DNA from: Eurosta solidaginis
Lineage: Eukaryota > Arthropoda > Insecta > Diptera > Tephritidae
Assembly: GCF_040869045.1 (NCBI RefSeq)
Contig: NC_090323.1
Coordinates: forward strand, 158,492,426-158,556,425
Direction of reading: 5' to 3'
Length of the DNA: 64,000 bases
Shown here: piece after piece, positions 45,961 to 57,493 of the stretch
How the letters are laid out: each line of letters begins with the position of its first letter
How positions within the stretch are numbered: the first letter of the stretch is position 1
Made by a program: the position numbers and the translations under genes
The notes under the pieces: generated by a model
What the model saw: the letters and a program-made list of their open reading frames with translations, nothing else
What the model was told of the DNA's origin: nothing
The model's database searches: none

Positions 45961-48068
45961 TGAGAGTCAGCCGCAATGGGCGACAGCTGGCTCCCTCAAT
46001 CCCCATAATCTCTATCTCGCAAATTGGAAGAAGGTCAAACAATCTTATTGTCGGGGGACATTTGGATGGAAAGGAACGTTTACTGACTGTAGATACGGGT
46101 GCATCTCATTCAATCATTCGAGCGGATTTAGTCAACAAGAAGATAAGACCTTTGCATGGACAAGATTGCGTACAGCAACTGGAGAAGACAGCAGGGTTCT
46201 AGGAGAACTAGCATGTGAAGTCGCAATTGGGAACGTCACGGTAGTACACAATTTTATACTGGTATGCAAAGCAAGACGATGCGATATAAGAACATGGACG
46301 TACCACTTAATTTCGGATACGAGAGAGGCTACAGCAGTAGACGAGTACTGGTGGAAGAGAGTCAGCAAATACCACCAAAATCAGAAGCAATCATCTGGGC
46401 AAAGGTTGATGGAGATTGTGGGACAAAAAAATTATGGGTAGTCGAAGCAGCGAACAAATCAGCACCGAACATACTTGTAGGAAAAACCCTGGCTATGATA
46501 AAACAAGATGGACGTATTCCGGTAAGAGTACTCAATGAGTTCAAGTCAGCACTCAAACTGACCAAAGGAGCTATTTTGGGAAGATGCCAAGAGGCTGAAA
46601 TAATAATCAATTGTGAACAGCTCCAGGAAGAGGTTTCAACTAGCAATATTGATCTTTCAGGTGACATCATGGCATGGACGGAGGGACTAGAGGAAGACTA
46701 TCAGAGTAAGGCAAAACAACTGCTCCTAAAGTACGCAAACATATGTGACCAGGATGGTTCCACACCAGGCCGCACCAATGTTGTGAAACATCAAATTGAC
46801 ACTGGAGACGCGACACCTATACGTCAAGCTCCTCGTAGTGTTCCACTGGCGAAGCGGGAAGTTGTGAGTCAAATCGTACAAGAAATGAGCGACTGTCGCG
46901 TCATCGAACCATCAGATAGTCCATGGAGCTCACCGGTGGTACTTTTGAAGAAGAAGGATGGGAAAATGAGGTTTCGCGTGGACTACCGCAAGTTGAACAC
47001 CGTCACGAAAAAGGATAGCTACCCATTGCCAAGAATTGACGATACTCTGGACTCGCTATCTGGTACGAAATGGTTTCCACACTGGACTTTAAAAGCGGCT
47101 ATTGGCAAGTTGAGGTGATGGAGGAAGATAAAGAGAAACAGCCTTCAGTGTCGGTGATGCTCTGTGGCAATTTACAGTGATGCCTTTTGGACTTTGTAAT
47201 GCACCAGCTACTTTTGAAATACGAATGGATCAGGTACTAAAGGACTACATTGGAAAACATGCTTAGTGTACCTAGACGACATCATCGTATTGGGACAGAA
47301 CTTCGAAGAACATCTGAAGAACTTGGAGGAGGTTTTCCAAAGAAAAGCTGGTGCAGGTCTGAAACTAAGTGCCAAAAAGTGTGCGCTGTTTAAAAAGGAA
47401 GTAAATTATTTGGGTCACAAGGTAACCACAGAGGGCATATGCACTGCGAACTAAAAGATAGAGGCTGTAAAGGATTGGCCAAGACCACAGAACCTACATG
47501 AATTGAGAAGTTTCCTTGAGTTGTGCACATATAACCGCCGATTTGTACCAAACTTTTCCAGCGTAGCCCATAGCCTCCATGAGCTTACAAGAAAATATAA
47601 AGCTTTTGAATGGAAGAAGGAGCAAGAAGTGGCTTTTCAAACATTGAAGGAGCATTTGTGCACTGCCCCAATGTTGGCATATCCGATTCCAGGAGCAACA
47701 TTTATTCTAGATACAGATGCAAGTGGATATGCTCAAGGAGGCGTTTTATCACAACTGGTCGATGGACAGGAGAAGCTAGTTGCATATTACAACCGTTCGA
47801 TTGGAAAACCAGAGAGGAACTTTTGCGTTACACGGAGAGAGCTGTTAGCATTGGTAGAGTACATTAAACATTTTCACAAATACCTCTACGGCCAGCGATT
47901 CCGCGTCAGGACAGATCACGCAGCGTTGTAATGGCTTCTGCAGTTCCGTAATCCGGAAGGACAATTGGCACGGTGGATCGAGCGACTACAAAGCTATGAC
48001 TTTTCCATTGAGCATCGAAAAGGTAGTACCCATGGAAATGCTGATGCAATGTCAAAGCTATTAGTCTA
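45960..48068 (+). pseudogene. Pol of Ty3-type retrotransposon 1: protease, RT, RNase H; truncated
   Basis: Domains in order: aspartic protease with LLTVDTGASHSIIRADLV (about 46079-46132); RT with SPWSSPVVLLKKKDGKMRF, RVDYRKLN and YPLPRIDDTL in one frame (46264-47118); the YLDDII catalytic block in another frame (47266-47454); RNase H with FILDTDASGYAQGG and RTDHAAL (47503-47931). After a stop the sequence continues to the end of RNase H (HRKGSTHGNADAMSKL) at 48068. At least three frame changes and several stops disrupt it. Part of the protease-RT linker is deleted compared with copy 2. Integrase and the 3' LTR are absent, and LINE sequence follows directly. Confidence 0.85.
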
Positions 48069-49829
48069 GAGCTAGTGGAAACTGTACCAAGGAACGCCTC
48101 CAACCAACTGGAAAGGAAAAGATGGAAACAACACCTTTTTGAACCAGAAGTATTTGATGTTGTATGGAACGATGCCGTAATACGAAGAACACATGCGGAA
48201 GATCTTTCGGTTCAAATATCAAAGTCAGTTGCGCAAAAGTAAATCGGACTCCGGTATATTGGTGGAACGAGGAAAGAGCGGAGGAGCGTAGAAAATGCCA
48301 CAAGGCACGGCGAAGGGCGCAGAGGGCACGCTCGCCGCCATGATATGATGAACTATACAATACCTACATAGCCCAAAGAACGACGCTTAAGAATACTATA
48401 AAAAAGAGAAAGAGAGCCTGCTTCAATCAGAGCAGCGTTCATGCCCGATACTAATGAGAAGAATCGTAGAAACTCTTTTTCAGACACAAGATTACCGGAC
48501 CTATCAAAGTGAGGTTCTCGAAGGAATGGAAATCCCAGAAATAACAGAGCAGGAGGTACTAGATGCAACACAAAGAGTTGCGGACAGTAAGTCTCCAGGA
48601 CCTGATATATAGGACCAAATATAGCTCTTAAATCAGCGATAAGGTCTAGAACTTCGGTATATACGGATCTTTCCAACACCTGTTTCCAAGAAGGCGTCTT
48701 CCCCCGCTCATGACCGTGTACTACAAATCGACCTTCCCGGAGGCACGGAAATTGTCGGCTATGCAAATGATATTGTCGTAGTAGCCGTGGTCAAGATACT
48801 TGATCTGCTCCAAGCATTATGTAATGACGCCGCGGGAAGAATAAAGGAAGGGCTGACGAACATGGGGCTGGAGATGGCTAGTAATAAGACAGAAGTGGTT
48901 CTAGTGAGCTCAAAGCGGACTGTGGATGAGTTGGTCCTTACCATAGGAGATTATCAAATAAATTCAAAGCCTTCCTTGAAATTTCTAGGAGTAATCATTG
49001 ACTCAAAACTAAATTTTAGGGAGCACTTCAGGGCGGTGGGGGAGAAAGTTTCTAGAGTTAGTGGAGCCCTAATGCGAATAATGCCCAACATCGGCGGCCC
49101 AGGCGAAGCTACACGTCAGCTATTATCCAACGTTACCAGCTCTATAATATTATATGCAGCACCAGTATGGCACGGATCTAAAATGGTCCACCAAAAAGAG
49201 TGCTAGTATATCTACCGCATTACTGCTATACGATTAGCATGTGCTTATCGGACGGTGTCCGACGACGCGATCTATGTTTTATTCAGGAAAATCCCAGTAG
49301 ATCTACTCTCAGGTGAAATGGCCGATCTGTATGGCATTGAATCAGCCCACCATCTGAAGATGCTAAGAAAATCGCAAGGTCACGAACAATAGTTAGGCGG
49401 CAAGAACGGTGGGAAGATTCGAGAAAAGGGCGCTGGACCTTCATGCTAGTCCGGAATATAGCGGAATGGTACGAGCGAAAACACGGCGAACTAAATTACC
49501 ACCTCACACAGTTATTGAGCAGACACGGCGGCTTCAAGGAATATCTACATAAGCGTGGTATAGGGGAGGATCCTTTCTGTCCACACTGTCCCTCCGAATT
49601 GGAAAGCGAAGAACATGTAATGTTTCACTGCCCTCGTTTTCACGGCGAAATACAGTCTGTAAACAGAGTTTTTGGAGAGGAGCCTTCCATTAGGAATTTA
49701 GTTCCACGAATGTGCGGACAAATATATTGTTGGATTGCTGTGAGAAAGATGGCCTATATAGTAATGACGAAATTGATGCATGCTGAAAGGGAGCTCAGAG
49801 AAATGCGCATACAAAGTAGTGGCGACTAA
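48069..49829 (+). pseudogene. R1-like LINE ORF2, reverse transcriptase and C-terminal part
   Basis: Before the RT: WWNEERAEERRKCHKARRR (about 48263-48320). RT entry: EITEQEVLDATQRVADSKSP, then GPNIALKSAI and DLSNTCFQEGVFPRS. The central RT palm (about 48710) is deleted. The sequence resumes at GGTEIVGYANDIVVVA, where the catalytic YADD reads YAND. The thumb follows (SLKFLGVIIDSKLNFREHF). The C-terminal zinc finger is CPHCPSELESEEHVMFHCP (about 49580-49640), ending at TAA 49827-49829. Stops and frame changes occur near 49206 and 49390. This is the complementary half of the LINE type seen at 35040-36115. Confidence 0.8.
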
Positions 49830-49839
49830 ATCGCCTTTC

Positions 49840-50140
49840 CCTCACGACTATTATATAACTGGCAACTTTTAGGCTTTTTACGGCAATGCGTTTCTACTCA
49901 TCTACACCAACACGCTTGTACGCCCTTACGTCAATACGCTTTACCTGTTGTACGAATTTACGTTGTATGCTAGTTTGTTGACGTTTACACGTTTAACGGC
50001 CTTGCGCTAGCACGATTTTACGATATCACGCTTTAACGGTAGACTGATTTTACACTATAACGCCTTTGCGTTACTAAAACTATACGCCGTTGCGCTTCCG
50101 CTAACACGAGCTTACGCTCTTACTCGTATGTATATGTTTT
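49840..50140. repeat. TTACGC/ACACGC word-repeat tract 2
   Basis: Directly after the LINE stop codon, CG-containing words (TTTACG, ACACGC, TGTACGC, TTTAACGG, TTGCGC, TTACGC) recur about every 10 bases for nearly 300 bp. The tract at 34695-35035 shares this composition and several words (CACGCTCTTACTC versus TTACGCTCTTACTC). It is probably a LINE UTR repeat. Confidence 0.65.
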
Positions 50141-52500
50141 CGCTATCATAAGCTGTATTTCGTTGCAAACTATTACAATTAAAACACTAGCTAGCTTACC
50201 GAATTGCATGGAAAGCAACAATTAAAAGTAATCGAGTTGAGTTGGCTAACCGCTTAGGTAATTGTCGATCTGATTGATAGTGTTGTATAGTGTTGCATTT
50301 TCAAAAATAGGGCACTATTGTGAACGAGCGAATGAAATGAACATACGAATGTGCAGATAAACAAAAATAACAAAAGAACAGCGTGGCTGCAGGGTGACAT
50401 ACATACAAACAAACACACGCATTTCATGTATTTTGTTTTTGTAATTCTCTGGTTGAGTGTCAAAAACATACTGCGCTAGAAGTAGAAATGTCAAAGCAGC
50501 TAAAAAAAGTAACCATCTGTATGGTTCTGCCATAATGAAATTGTTTAGCTAGTTGGAGCGTTTTTTTCGAGCTCGCCTAATAAAAAAACCCCTATACTTA
50601 CGCTAAAAGCTATTACGCAGACCAGTTACCTAAACGTTTGCACTCAATATGGGTATCAAAGGAAATAGGCTAGGTGAAATGTGAGACATTATTCTTTATC
50701 TACGAAGTTAACTTTTATCACTTGTAGGGAACGACACGTTTACAGGTTTTTTGTAAACCGTTTCATGGTCTGACTTCGTGGCTATTCACTCAAATCGCTT
50801 AACCAAATTAAGCATATAAATTTCCGTTGCTAAACTTTGCCGACAAAGATTACTCGTTTGAACACACACCAACCCCTTGGCGAATATGCACTTCCTTTTA
50901 CCAATACGACACCGTAATAACAAAGGTATATACACACACACAGCTTTCAAAGTTCCTCTTCAATGAACGTATGTAATCCTTGTAAGCATGTGTAAGTGTA
51001 TGTATATGTGCATCCTAACTGAATTATGTAAATTGATCGATTTCTCGGCGATTGTCAATTTGTTAATTTGCGATTGATTGATTGAATTTGATTTTATTAT
51101 TTAAACAGAATCGGTCGGACGACCATTGAAGCTAAGGCAAAGTACAACTACAATTCAAACCCCCACCCAAAAACTAATTCACAACAAAGCCATACGTGTA
51201 CAATCACACATACACAAATTGCCTAATACATGCACACATTATATTATACTTGTTACTAAATGATGCTGCTGGGCTTTTGGTCGCCAGTTCATAAGCAACT
51301 GAACGCGGTGCCGAACTAATGTCAAATCTAAAATGCACCGAATATGCAGCGGCAGCTAAGTTGAGCGCACAAAGCGTATGAGTCATAGAGCAATACCAGC
51401 AACAACAACAAAATGTAATTGCAAACAATAACAACAATTAGCTAACAGCTAAAGCTTTGCTCTTCGCACTACATCAACTGTAGCCTGCATTCTCAAATAT
51501 TTACGATGACGACACAAACCCACACACGCACACACACACAGCCGCACACACATTCACAGGGTAACTGAAGCAGTAGGAGTACAGGTGTTTATACGTATGT
51601 ATGTATGTGTCATATCTTTGTCAAACTCAACCTTATGCAATGATCGATTCGCCCAGGTTAGCTACTCGCCTTGGGCAGTTTGTAACAATCTATGCGCGCT
51701 GTTAACCGGCTGCTTAGCCAATGATTATGCATTAACAACAATACACGCAACTCCAATACTACATCCTCAGCGACGCATGGCACATTGGGATAAATGGCAT
51801 CATGTCTGCCGGCATAAATTATGGAATAACTTCGTGTCCCGTCTACTAAGTAGTTGGTCTTGGCTCTTGGCTTGCTGGTTGGTATAAACTGGGGACACGC
51901 TTTTTTGAGGTACATGGAAACCGAATAATACTTTGAACCTTATTTACCCGTTATGACCATTGAATGCCCCCGATGAGTGCGAGTGAGGACATATACGTCC
52001 AAAGAGATCCGCAACATCCACCTTCCTTACCTCCTCAAGACTACGGAAAAACCCTGCAGCTACAACTATGAGTCGTGTTGTAGACTGAGGGCATCGGCAG
52101 AGAAGGTAATGAATCTGTTACTCCTCCCACCTGATTCTGATAGTATCTGCAGAAATGATTTGTTGGTATACTCCATTGTATCCAGTGCAATAGCACCTTG
52201 ATCTGTTATAATTTCGGTTAATGCCTTCACTTCAGATATGTATAGTTTAAGGACGAAGCTTGTTCCTTTACTACACTATCTGGCGCTCGGCAGGCTAGTA
52301 CCCCAGCTATATATGCGTGGCACACCAATCAGATCTAAAATAAGCAAGTACCATAAGTCTTAGAAGGCGTATATAATTTGCAGGAAGACGGAGTTATATT
52401 ATAATTTCGGTCCCAGTTTGTCCCTGTAGCAAACTTCTGGTAGCACTATGGATTAATTGAGTCTATGTGAGGTTCACACGGACCTGCTAGTGTAACCGAG
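50141..52500. other. Largely repeat-poor intronic interval
   Basis: I recognise no gene or transposon ends, only short microsatellites (ACACACACAC near 50930 and 51525). From about 51960 the composition becomes GC-richer, and the part up to 52500 may be worn transposon coding sequence I cannot assign. Confidence 0.4.
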
Positions 52501-52510
52501 GTGATCCATC

Positions 52511-52692
52511 TGATGTGGTGGTAGCGTGCTCCGCCTACTACAACGATGATCCTGGGATTAAGTCTCCGCAAAGCAACATTGAACATTTAGAAAAAAAGTT
52601 TTTCTAAGCGGAAGCTGCTGTTCGGAGTCGGAAAAAATTAAAAAGGAGCTCGACGCAAATTGGAATAGAAATAAAGTCTCCCAGCGGCAGTT
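52511..52692 (+). mobile_element. tRNA-derived SINE copy 3 (short)
   Basis: The head TGATGTGGTGGTAGCGTGCT, then CCGCCTACTACA and box B-like GGGATTAAGTCTCC, is followed by AAAGCAACATTGAACATTTA. It then jumps to GCTGTTCGGAGTCGG and the tail GAGCTCGACGCAAATTGGAA. The middle is deleted and the end is truncated. Confidence 0.75.
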
Positions 52693-52913
52693 ATGACCTA
52701 CCCAACTCTTTATATCCCGGTCAGTTCAACCTAACCTATCTAAACATGGCCTCAAGAACCTTGAAACCATGAAATCAATCCGATTGGTCCAAAGCAAGCT
52801 CGTTGCTTTTATGGTGTATCTTTCCATTTCCTTAGGAGGTTGCCCAGTGGAGACCTACCCGCGTCCTTTTTATCCATTTGTAAATATTTTCTGACCATCT
52901 TATCAACAAGGTG

Positions 52914-53212
52914 GTTGCCGTGTTGTGAAGGTAGCGTGCTCCGAATACCACACCGAAGATCCTGGGTTTACGCCCCAGGCAAAGCAATATCAAAATTTTA
53001 GAAACAAGGTTTTTCAATTAGACGAAAAATGGTTTAAGCTGGGTCCTTTCTCAGCAAAAACTGATGCTTTGCATGTGCCGTTGGGAGTCAGCGTAAAACA
53101 TGTAGGTCTCGTCCCAATTTTTTTGGAAAAATTAAAAAGGAGCACGACGCAAATTGGAAAAGAAAATCTCGGCCTAAGTTTTCTTCAAAGGTACATCGCG
53201 CCTTGTATTTAA
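52914..53212 (+). mobile_element. tRNA-derived SINE copy 4
   Basis: The head GTTGCCGTGTTGTGAAGGTA, then GCGTGCTCCGAATACCACAC, and a box B-like GGGTTTACGCCCC lead into AAAGCAATATCAAAATTTTA. The tail is AGCACGACGCAAATTGGAAA, AATCTCGGCCTAAG, CATCGCGCCTT. It is about 300 bp and lacks part of the middle found in copy 2. Confidence 0.8.
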
Positions 53213-53499
53213 TATTTTCTCATCAGCAAGCTCATTTCCTTTGATTAAAAGAGACATCGAGATGTCCTATCGACGCCCCCGAACGATTTCTAAATGCTAA
53301 AAAATTAAGGAGAGTGGATTTTCCCAACTACACTCTTTTTAGCTGCAGGGGGAGGGGATACCTAAACTAAGTTGGAAGGGATAGGTTGAGGAAGACTTGA
53401 ATTTATTTCGTGCTCCCAGTTGACGACAGTTATTGCGAAGCAGGGACTACCATTTCTTCTTCTTTTGATTTCTTGATTTTAAGCAGCTCGAATTCCAAG

Positions 53500-53690
53500 C
53501 CTTATCGATGATGAAAGTCCTTTGCCACTATTAAGGCACTAGCCCGAGCATCTCGGGAACAATTTGATATGACCACATTGAATCTTGTGAGCCATCACGC
53601 CCCTTTTCACTAGTTGCCTGCAAAATATGTGTAGGATACATTCATATTTATAACAGGATTCCCTTCGGGTAGGCACGTAGTAACAATTTA
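53500..53690. mobile_element. LINE-associated repeat fragment 2
   Basis: ATGATGAAAGTCCTTTGCC, AAGGCACTAGCCCGAGCAT, CTCGGGAACAATTTGATATG and AACAGGATTCCCTTCGGGTA follow the same order as in the fragment at 34190-34692. It is more worn and has no coding sequence attached. Confidence 0.5.
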
Positions 53691-54911
53691 TATCTGTATG
53701 GAGGAGATTGAGCGTACTGTTAGTATTAATGCCTTATCAGGTTTCCCCTCGTCCTCGTTAATTTCCTTTTACCACTTCAGTAGACGACAATGAAGTGTTC
53801 GGTACGCTTTGTTATTGTAGATCCCTGCAGCTTGCACTCCACCACCGGCCTCTCTTCGTTGAGTCAATCCAGTTGAAAGGGTCGGTATTTAGAGTCGTTA
53901 TATTACACAGTTTGCTTAGTCTTCTGTGGAAACACGTCCCTGCTCAGACGCCATTTATCATATGAAATTGATGGGATCTGAAAGCTGGCGGGATAAGCTG
54001 GGTTGAACAGTCATTCCATCGGATTTTGGCCATTGACGAAGACTGCATGTAAAGCGATTTAGATTTGTACGTCAAACTCTCTCGAAAACTGTCGCAGAAG
54101 TCAATGCGGGAAATAAAGTTGTTCGGTCACACCCGCGGCTTAGACGCAAAGCGGCTTGTTTGTCAAACGAAGGAAATGAAGGTCTAATCAGAGCTAACAT
54201 AATAAGATACTAATTCCAGCTGTATCGCAGCCTAAGGCAGAAGTAAGTCGATAAAAATTTACATGTCGTAATTAATAGATGTGAATCCGTTTCCAATAAA
54301 TCAAAAATATATACTTAGCACTAGCACGGGCTTAAAATAGTAGCTAATTTCGTACACTCCAGCCCAGCGTGCATCATTGAATGCCTTTCACATGTGCTTG
54401 ACACCCTCTTCCCACTCTTCAGCCTTCCGCCACATTTACTCCCATTTCGTTAGCCATTACCGCCGGCAACTGATGGAGAGACCACACCGAGATGCTTACG
54501 TTTGACATTATAGCCGCTGTCATGCATGTGCTGTCCGCAATATTGACGGTAATGACGTTGGCCTTTGATGATGACGTCGTATGCTGTTGGAACGATGCTG
54601 ATGGTAGTGCTTCACTTAATTTCGTCTCTACGAATAGTGGTCATATTGGCCGCTGGCGGTAAGCCATATTTCGCCCCCTAGAATATTGCACGTTGACGAA
54701 GTAAAAGTAAGGCCGTTGTTGTTGTTGTCCTCTTTGTAACGTTGCACCTCACGAATAATAATAATACAGCAGGTCATCCGCAATAGACATTTTAAAAATA
54801 GCGAAATATTGAAGAGCTCGCTGGTTTATGTTGACCGCGTACATTTTTTATGAATCTCTACATTAACAGCAACAACAATATGTCACACTTAATTCCCTAA
54901 GTAAATTGAGG
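53691..54911. other. Unassigned interval with a GC-richer island
   Basis: 54370-54720 is distinctly less AT-rich than the rest of the presumed intron and shows no repeat I recognise. A minus-strand frame of 54 codons (54611-54450) lies in it with no known motif. It may be unique intronic sequence, possibly regulatory, or unrecognised transposon DNA. Confidence 0.35.
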
Positions 54912-54916
54912 CATAT

Positions 54917-55107
54917 CCGCCGTGGTGTGATAGTGGAATGATCCCTTACCACACTGAAGATGCTGGTTTCAAATTCCGGGCAAAGCAACATCAGGAATTT
55001 AGAAACAAGTTCTTTCAATTAGGAAAAATCTTTTCTAAACTGCCCCTACGGCAGTGATTTGGCAAACACTCCGATTGTAATTCTACCACGAAAAGCTTCT
55101 CAATGAA
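54917..55107 (+). mobile_element. tRNA-derived SINE copy 5 (3'-truncated)
   Basis: The head CCGCCGTGGTGTGATAGTGG, then CCCTTACCACACTGAAG and box B-like GGTTTCAAATTCC, is followed by AAAGCAACATCAGGAATTTA and GGCAAACACTCCGATTGTAA. The sequence stops in AAAGCTTCTCAATGAAG, before the conserved tail. Confidence 0.8.
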
Positions 55108-55503
55108 GCTTCGGTGATTATCCAACGGCTGATTTGTTCGTCTCACATCTCTGTATATTTATGTAGTTACGTAGTAAAGCTCTTATTACTTTGCTGAAAC
55201 ATCTGCGGGAAATGGAGTTAGATGTGAAACCCTCATTGTCGACGTTCATATAATCACCAATCAGGTGGTAAGAGGTCATGTAGGGTATATTGCAGTACGA
55301 TACTAAATTATTTATTTGTGTTTCCGTATTAGGCCACATATTCAGCATTTTAGTTGTGACATTAAGTATGGACGCATGGGTTTGGCATGTGACGTTTTCG
55401 CGCAATTGGAAACAACAAATAGTCTGTATGTATGTAAGTATTGTTGAAATACAAATAGGATATTACTAAGAACAACAGTATTATAGGTCCGACAAATAAG
55501 CAG
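55108..55503 (-). other. Unassigned open frame on the minus strand
   Basis: A minus-strand frame runs from about 55462 to 55118, roughly 110 codons, without a clear ATG near its start and with balanced amino-acid composition. I recognise no domain. It could be chance or part of an unknown transposon, and I do not call it a gene. Confidence 0.25.
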
Positions 55504-55966
55504 TTTTTCATATAGATGAGTTTAACACAAGCTTATGCACTAAGAGTAAATTGCACGTATTTTTATGGAGAACGGTAGAATGAGCGACAATGGCGCCATC
55601 TGATATTGAAAAGTAGCAAGCAAATCATAAGAAGAAGTTGACATTTACTTTGGCTAAGGGTGTTGGCACACTTTGCAAGTGAAATTATTTTTTCCACTGG
55701 TTGGTAAATTTTCTAACATTTTTCACAATTAAAAACCGCAATATAACAATCGAATACGACACAAAATATGTTAGCAAGTATTTTTGTTGTATAGGGAGAA
55801 TGTTTACAACAGTGCTTCGCGAAATTTTGTATGTGAATGGGCAGGCGTAATATACTTCAATTGCCAAGTCTGAAGTTGCTTCATATTTACAAACGCAACA
55901 TCTTGGTTGATTGTGGCGATGTTATTGGAATGCATAAGCTTGTGTTAAACGCATCTATATGAAAAA
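55504..55966. mobile_element. MITE with 36-bp terminal inverted repeats
   Basis: The arms 55504-55539 and 55931-55966 are reverse complements with one mismatch and include TTTTTCATATAGATG and TTTAACACAAGCTTATGCA. The interior (about 390 bp) has no transposase. The flanks do not give an unambiguous target duplication, so the superfamily is open. Confidence 0.7.
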
Positions 55967-57490
55967 TGTCATTGTACCGCGGCCTTTAGCTATTGCAATG
56001 AAATCTACACACGAACACACATACATACATAGATCACCTTACATACAATTTACTTATATAAATGTTAGGCATGCCTTTGATGCTGAGATGCATTAAAAAA
56101 CATCCAGGGGCGAGAACTATAGCCGCCTGCAGAATTTTCAACGTTTACATATTGAAAACTGTTCATTTAAAATTTTTTATAAATTTAAAGATTTACCGAT
56201 TTAGCACTACGGCAAAAGCCATCCATATCCTTACCTAAATGGGAAATCATCGGTGTTAGATAGGGTAACATGCCGCTGGTTGAAGAGAAGGGGTAGGAAA
56301 AGGAGGAAAGGGGAGTGATTCGGTATCGACAAAGCGCTACTATAGCGAAATCGTCAGAGATCACCTCCAGATGGATTTTGTCGATGCAAGAAGCAATAGT
56401 TCAATGACTGAGTACGCGGAGCACTGGCATCGTGGTTCATGATTAAGTAGTTCCCAAAAGAAGAGGTACTGCAGTACTGGATAACAACGTGGAGGCCTGT
56501 CAAAATTGCCTCGCGAATCCTTAAAATCTTTGTAGACTTTATAATGAAGGGGAACTTTGAATTTTACATGCACGTAAGTTCATTAACCCAGTATATATCT
56601 CCTCAGATGATGAATTTTTCTCTGTAGCTGAGCATTCTACATCTCGAGGACTAACAAACCACTGCCTTACAATGCGCTGTTACAACGTCCAAGACAATTT
56701 TCCTAATCCCAGTCCTTACCACGCGTTTTGGGCAACCACGATGTAAATGGACTAGGTTATTCTTTTATTCAAGATTCAAGCCGAGCTTTTCTTCCGATTT
56801 GCGTGGTGCTGTAATCTCTATCTATCTAACAAATTATTCCTATTTTACCCGAGTTCATAGAACTTCGTGCGGTGGTTGAAAAACGATGGATCCAACTTAC
56901 TGATAATATGGACGTTAAATAATCTTTAAAAATCTTAAGACAAACGACAAAAGTCTAATGGGTCTAGAGTCCATAGATTTATGACTCCGTTTGCTAGACT
57001 TTGCAATGACGGCCTTTCTGCTACCTCCCCCATCTAGAGAAACATGATTCAGTGGAATACAGCTTCTAAGGATACATTTCACACATAAAATTCCATGTTC
57101 ATTTAATCTAATTTGGCATTATTAGTTCATTGTTACCCTCGCAATAACTTTGTGTCATATGTGATGAGCTACAGCCTGGGAAGATGCTACGGAGCCCTTT
57201 CTCTCTATAAACGAATGGAAAAAGACTTTCCTTCCAGGGGCTATCTCTGTGTGGTTGCCAGTTCTTGTTAGAAAGGCTCAAATGAAATAATCTGCGTGAA
57301 AAAATTTAATTTCCCCAGCGAGGATATACCTTGATGCTGAAATTAGTTGGAAAAACTATCCCAATAGAAGATTGCAAGGCTTTCTGCAGCTTGCTACTAT
57401 TAGCGTCAAAGACTTTCATTGAGGAAATGTTCTGTTCAGAATGTCGACATAGCGCAGTACTCATAACTTTTACGAAATTTCGTCGATTAC
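55967..57490. other. No gene recognised
   Basis: This contains a fragment of the SINE tail in reverse orientation at about 56775-56815 (AGCCGAGCTTTTCTTCCGAT, TTGCGTGGTGCT). Otherwise it is mixed intronic sequence. Short frames around 56361-56573 and 57306-57576 have no motif I can name. Confidence 0.4.
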
Positions 57491-57493
57491 TCT

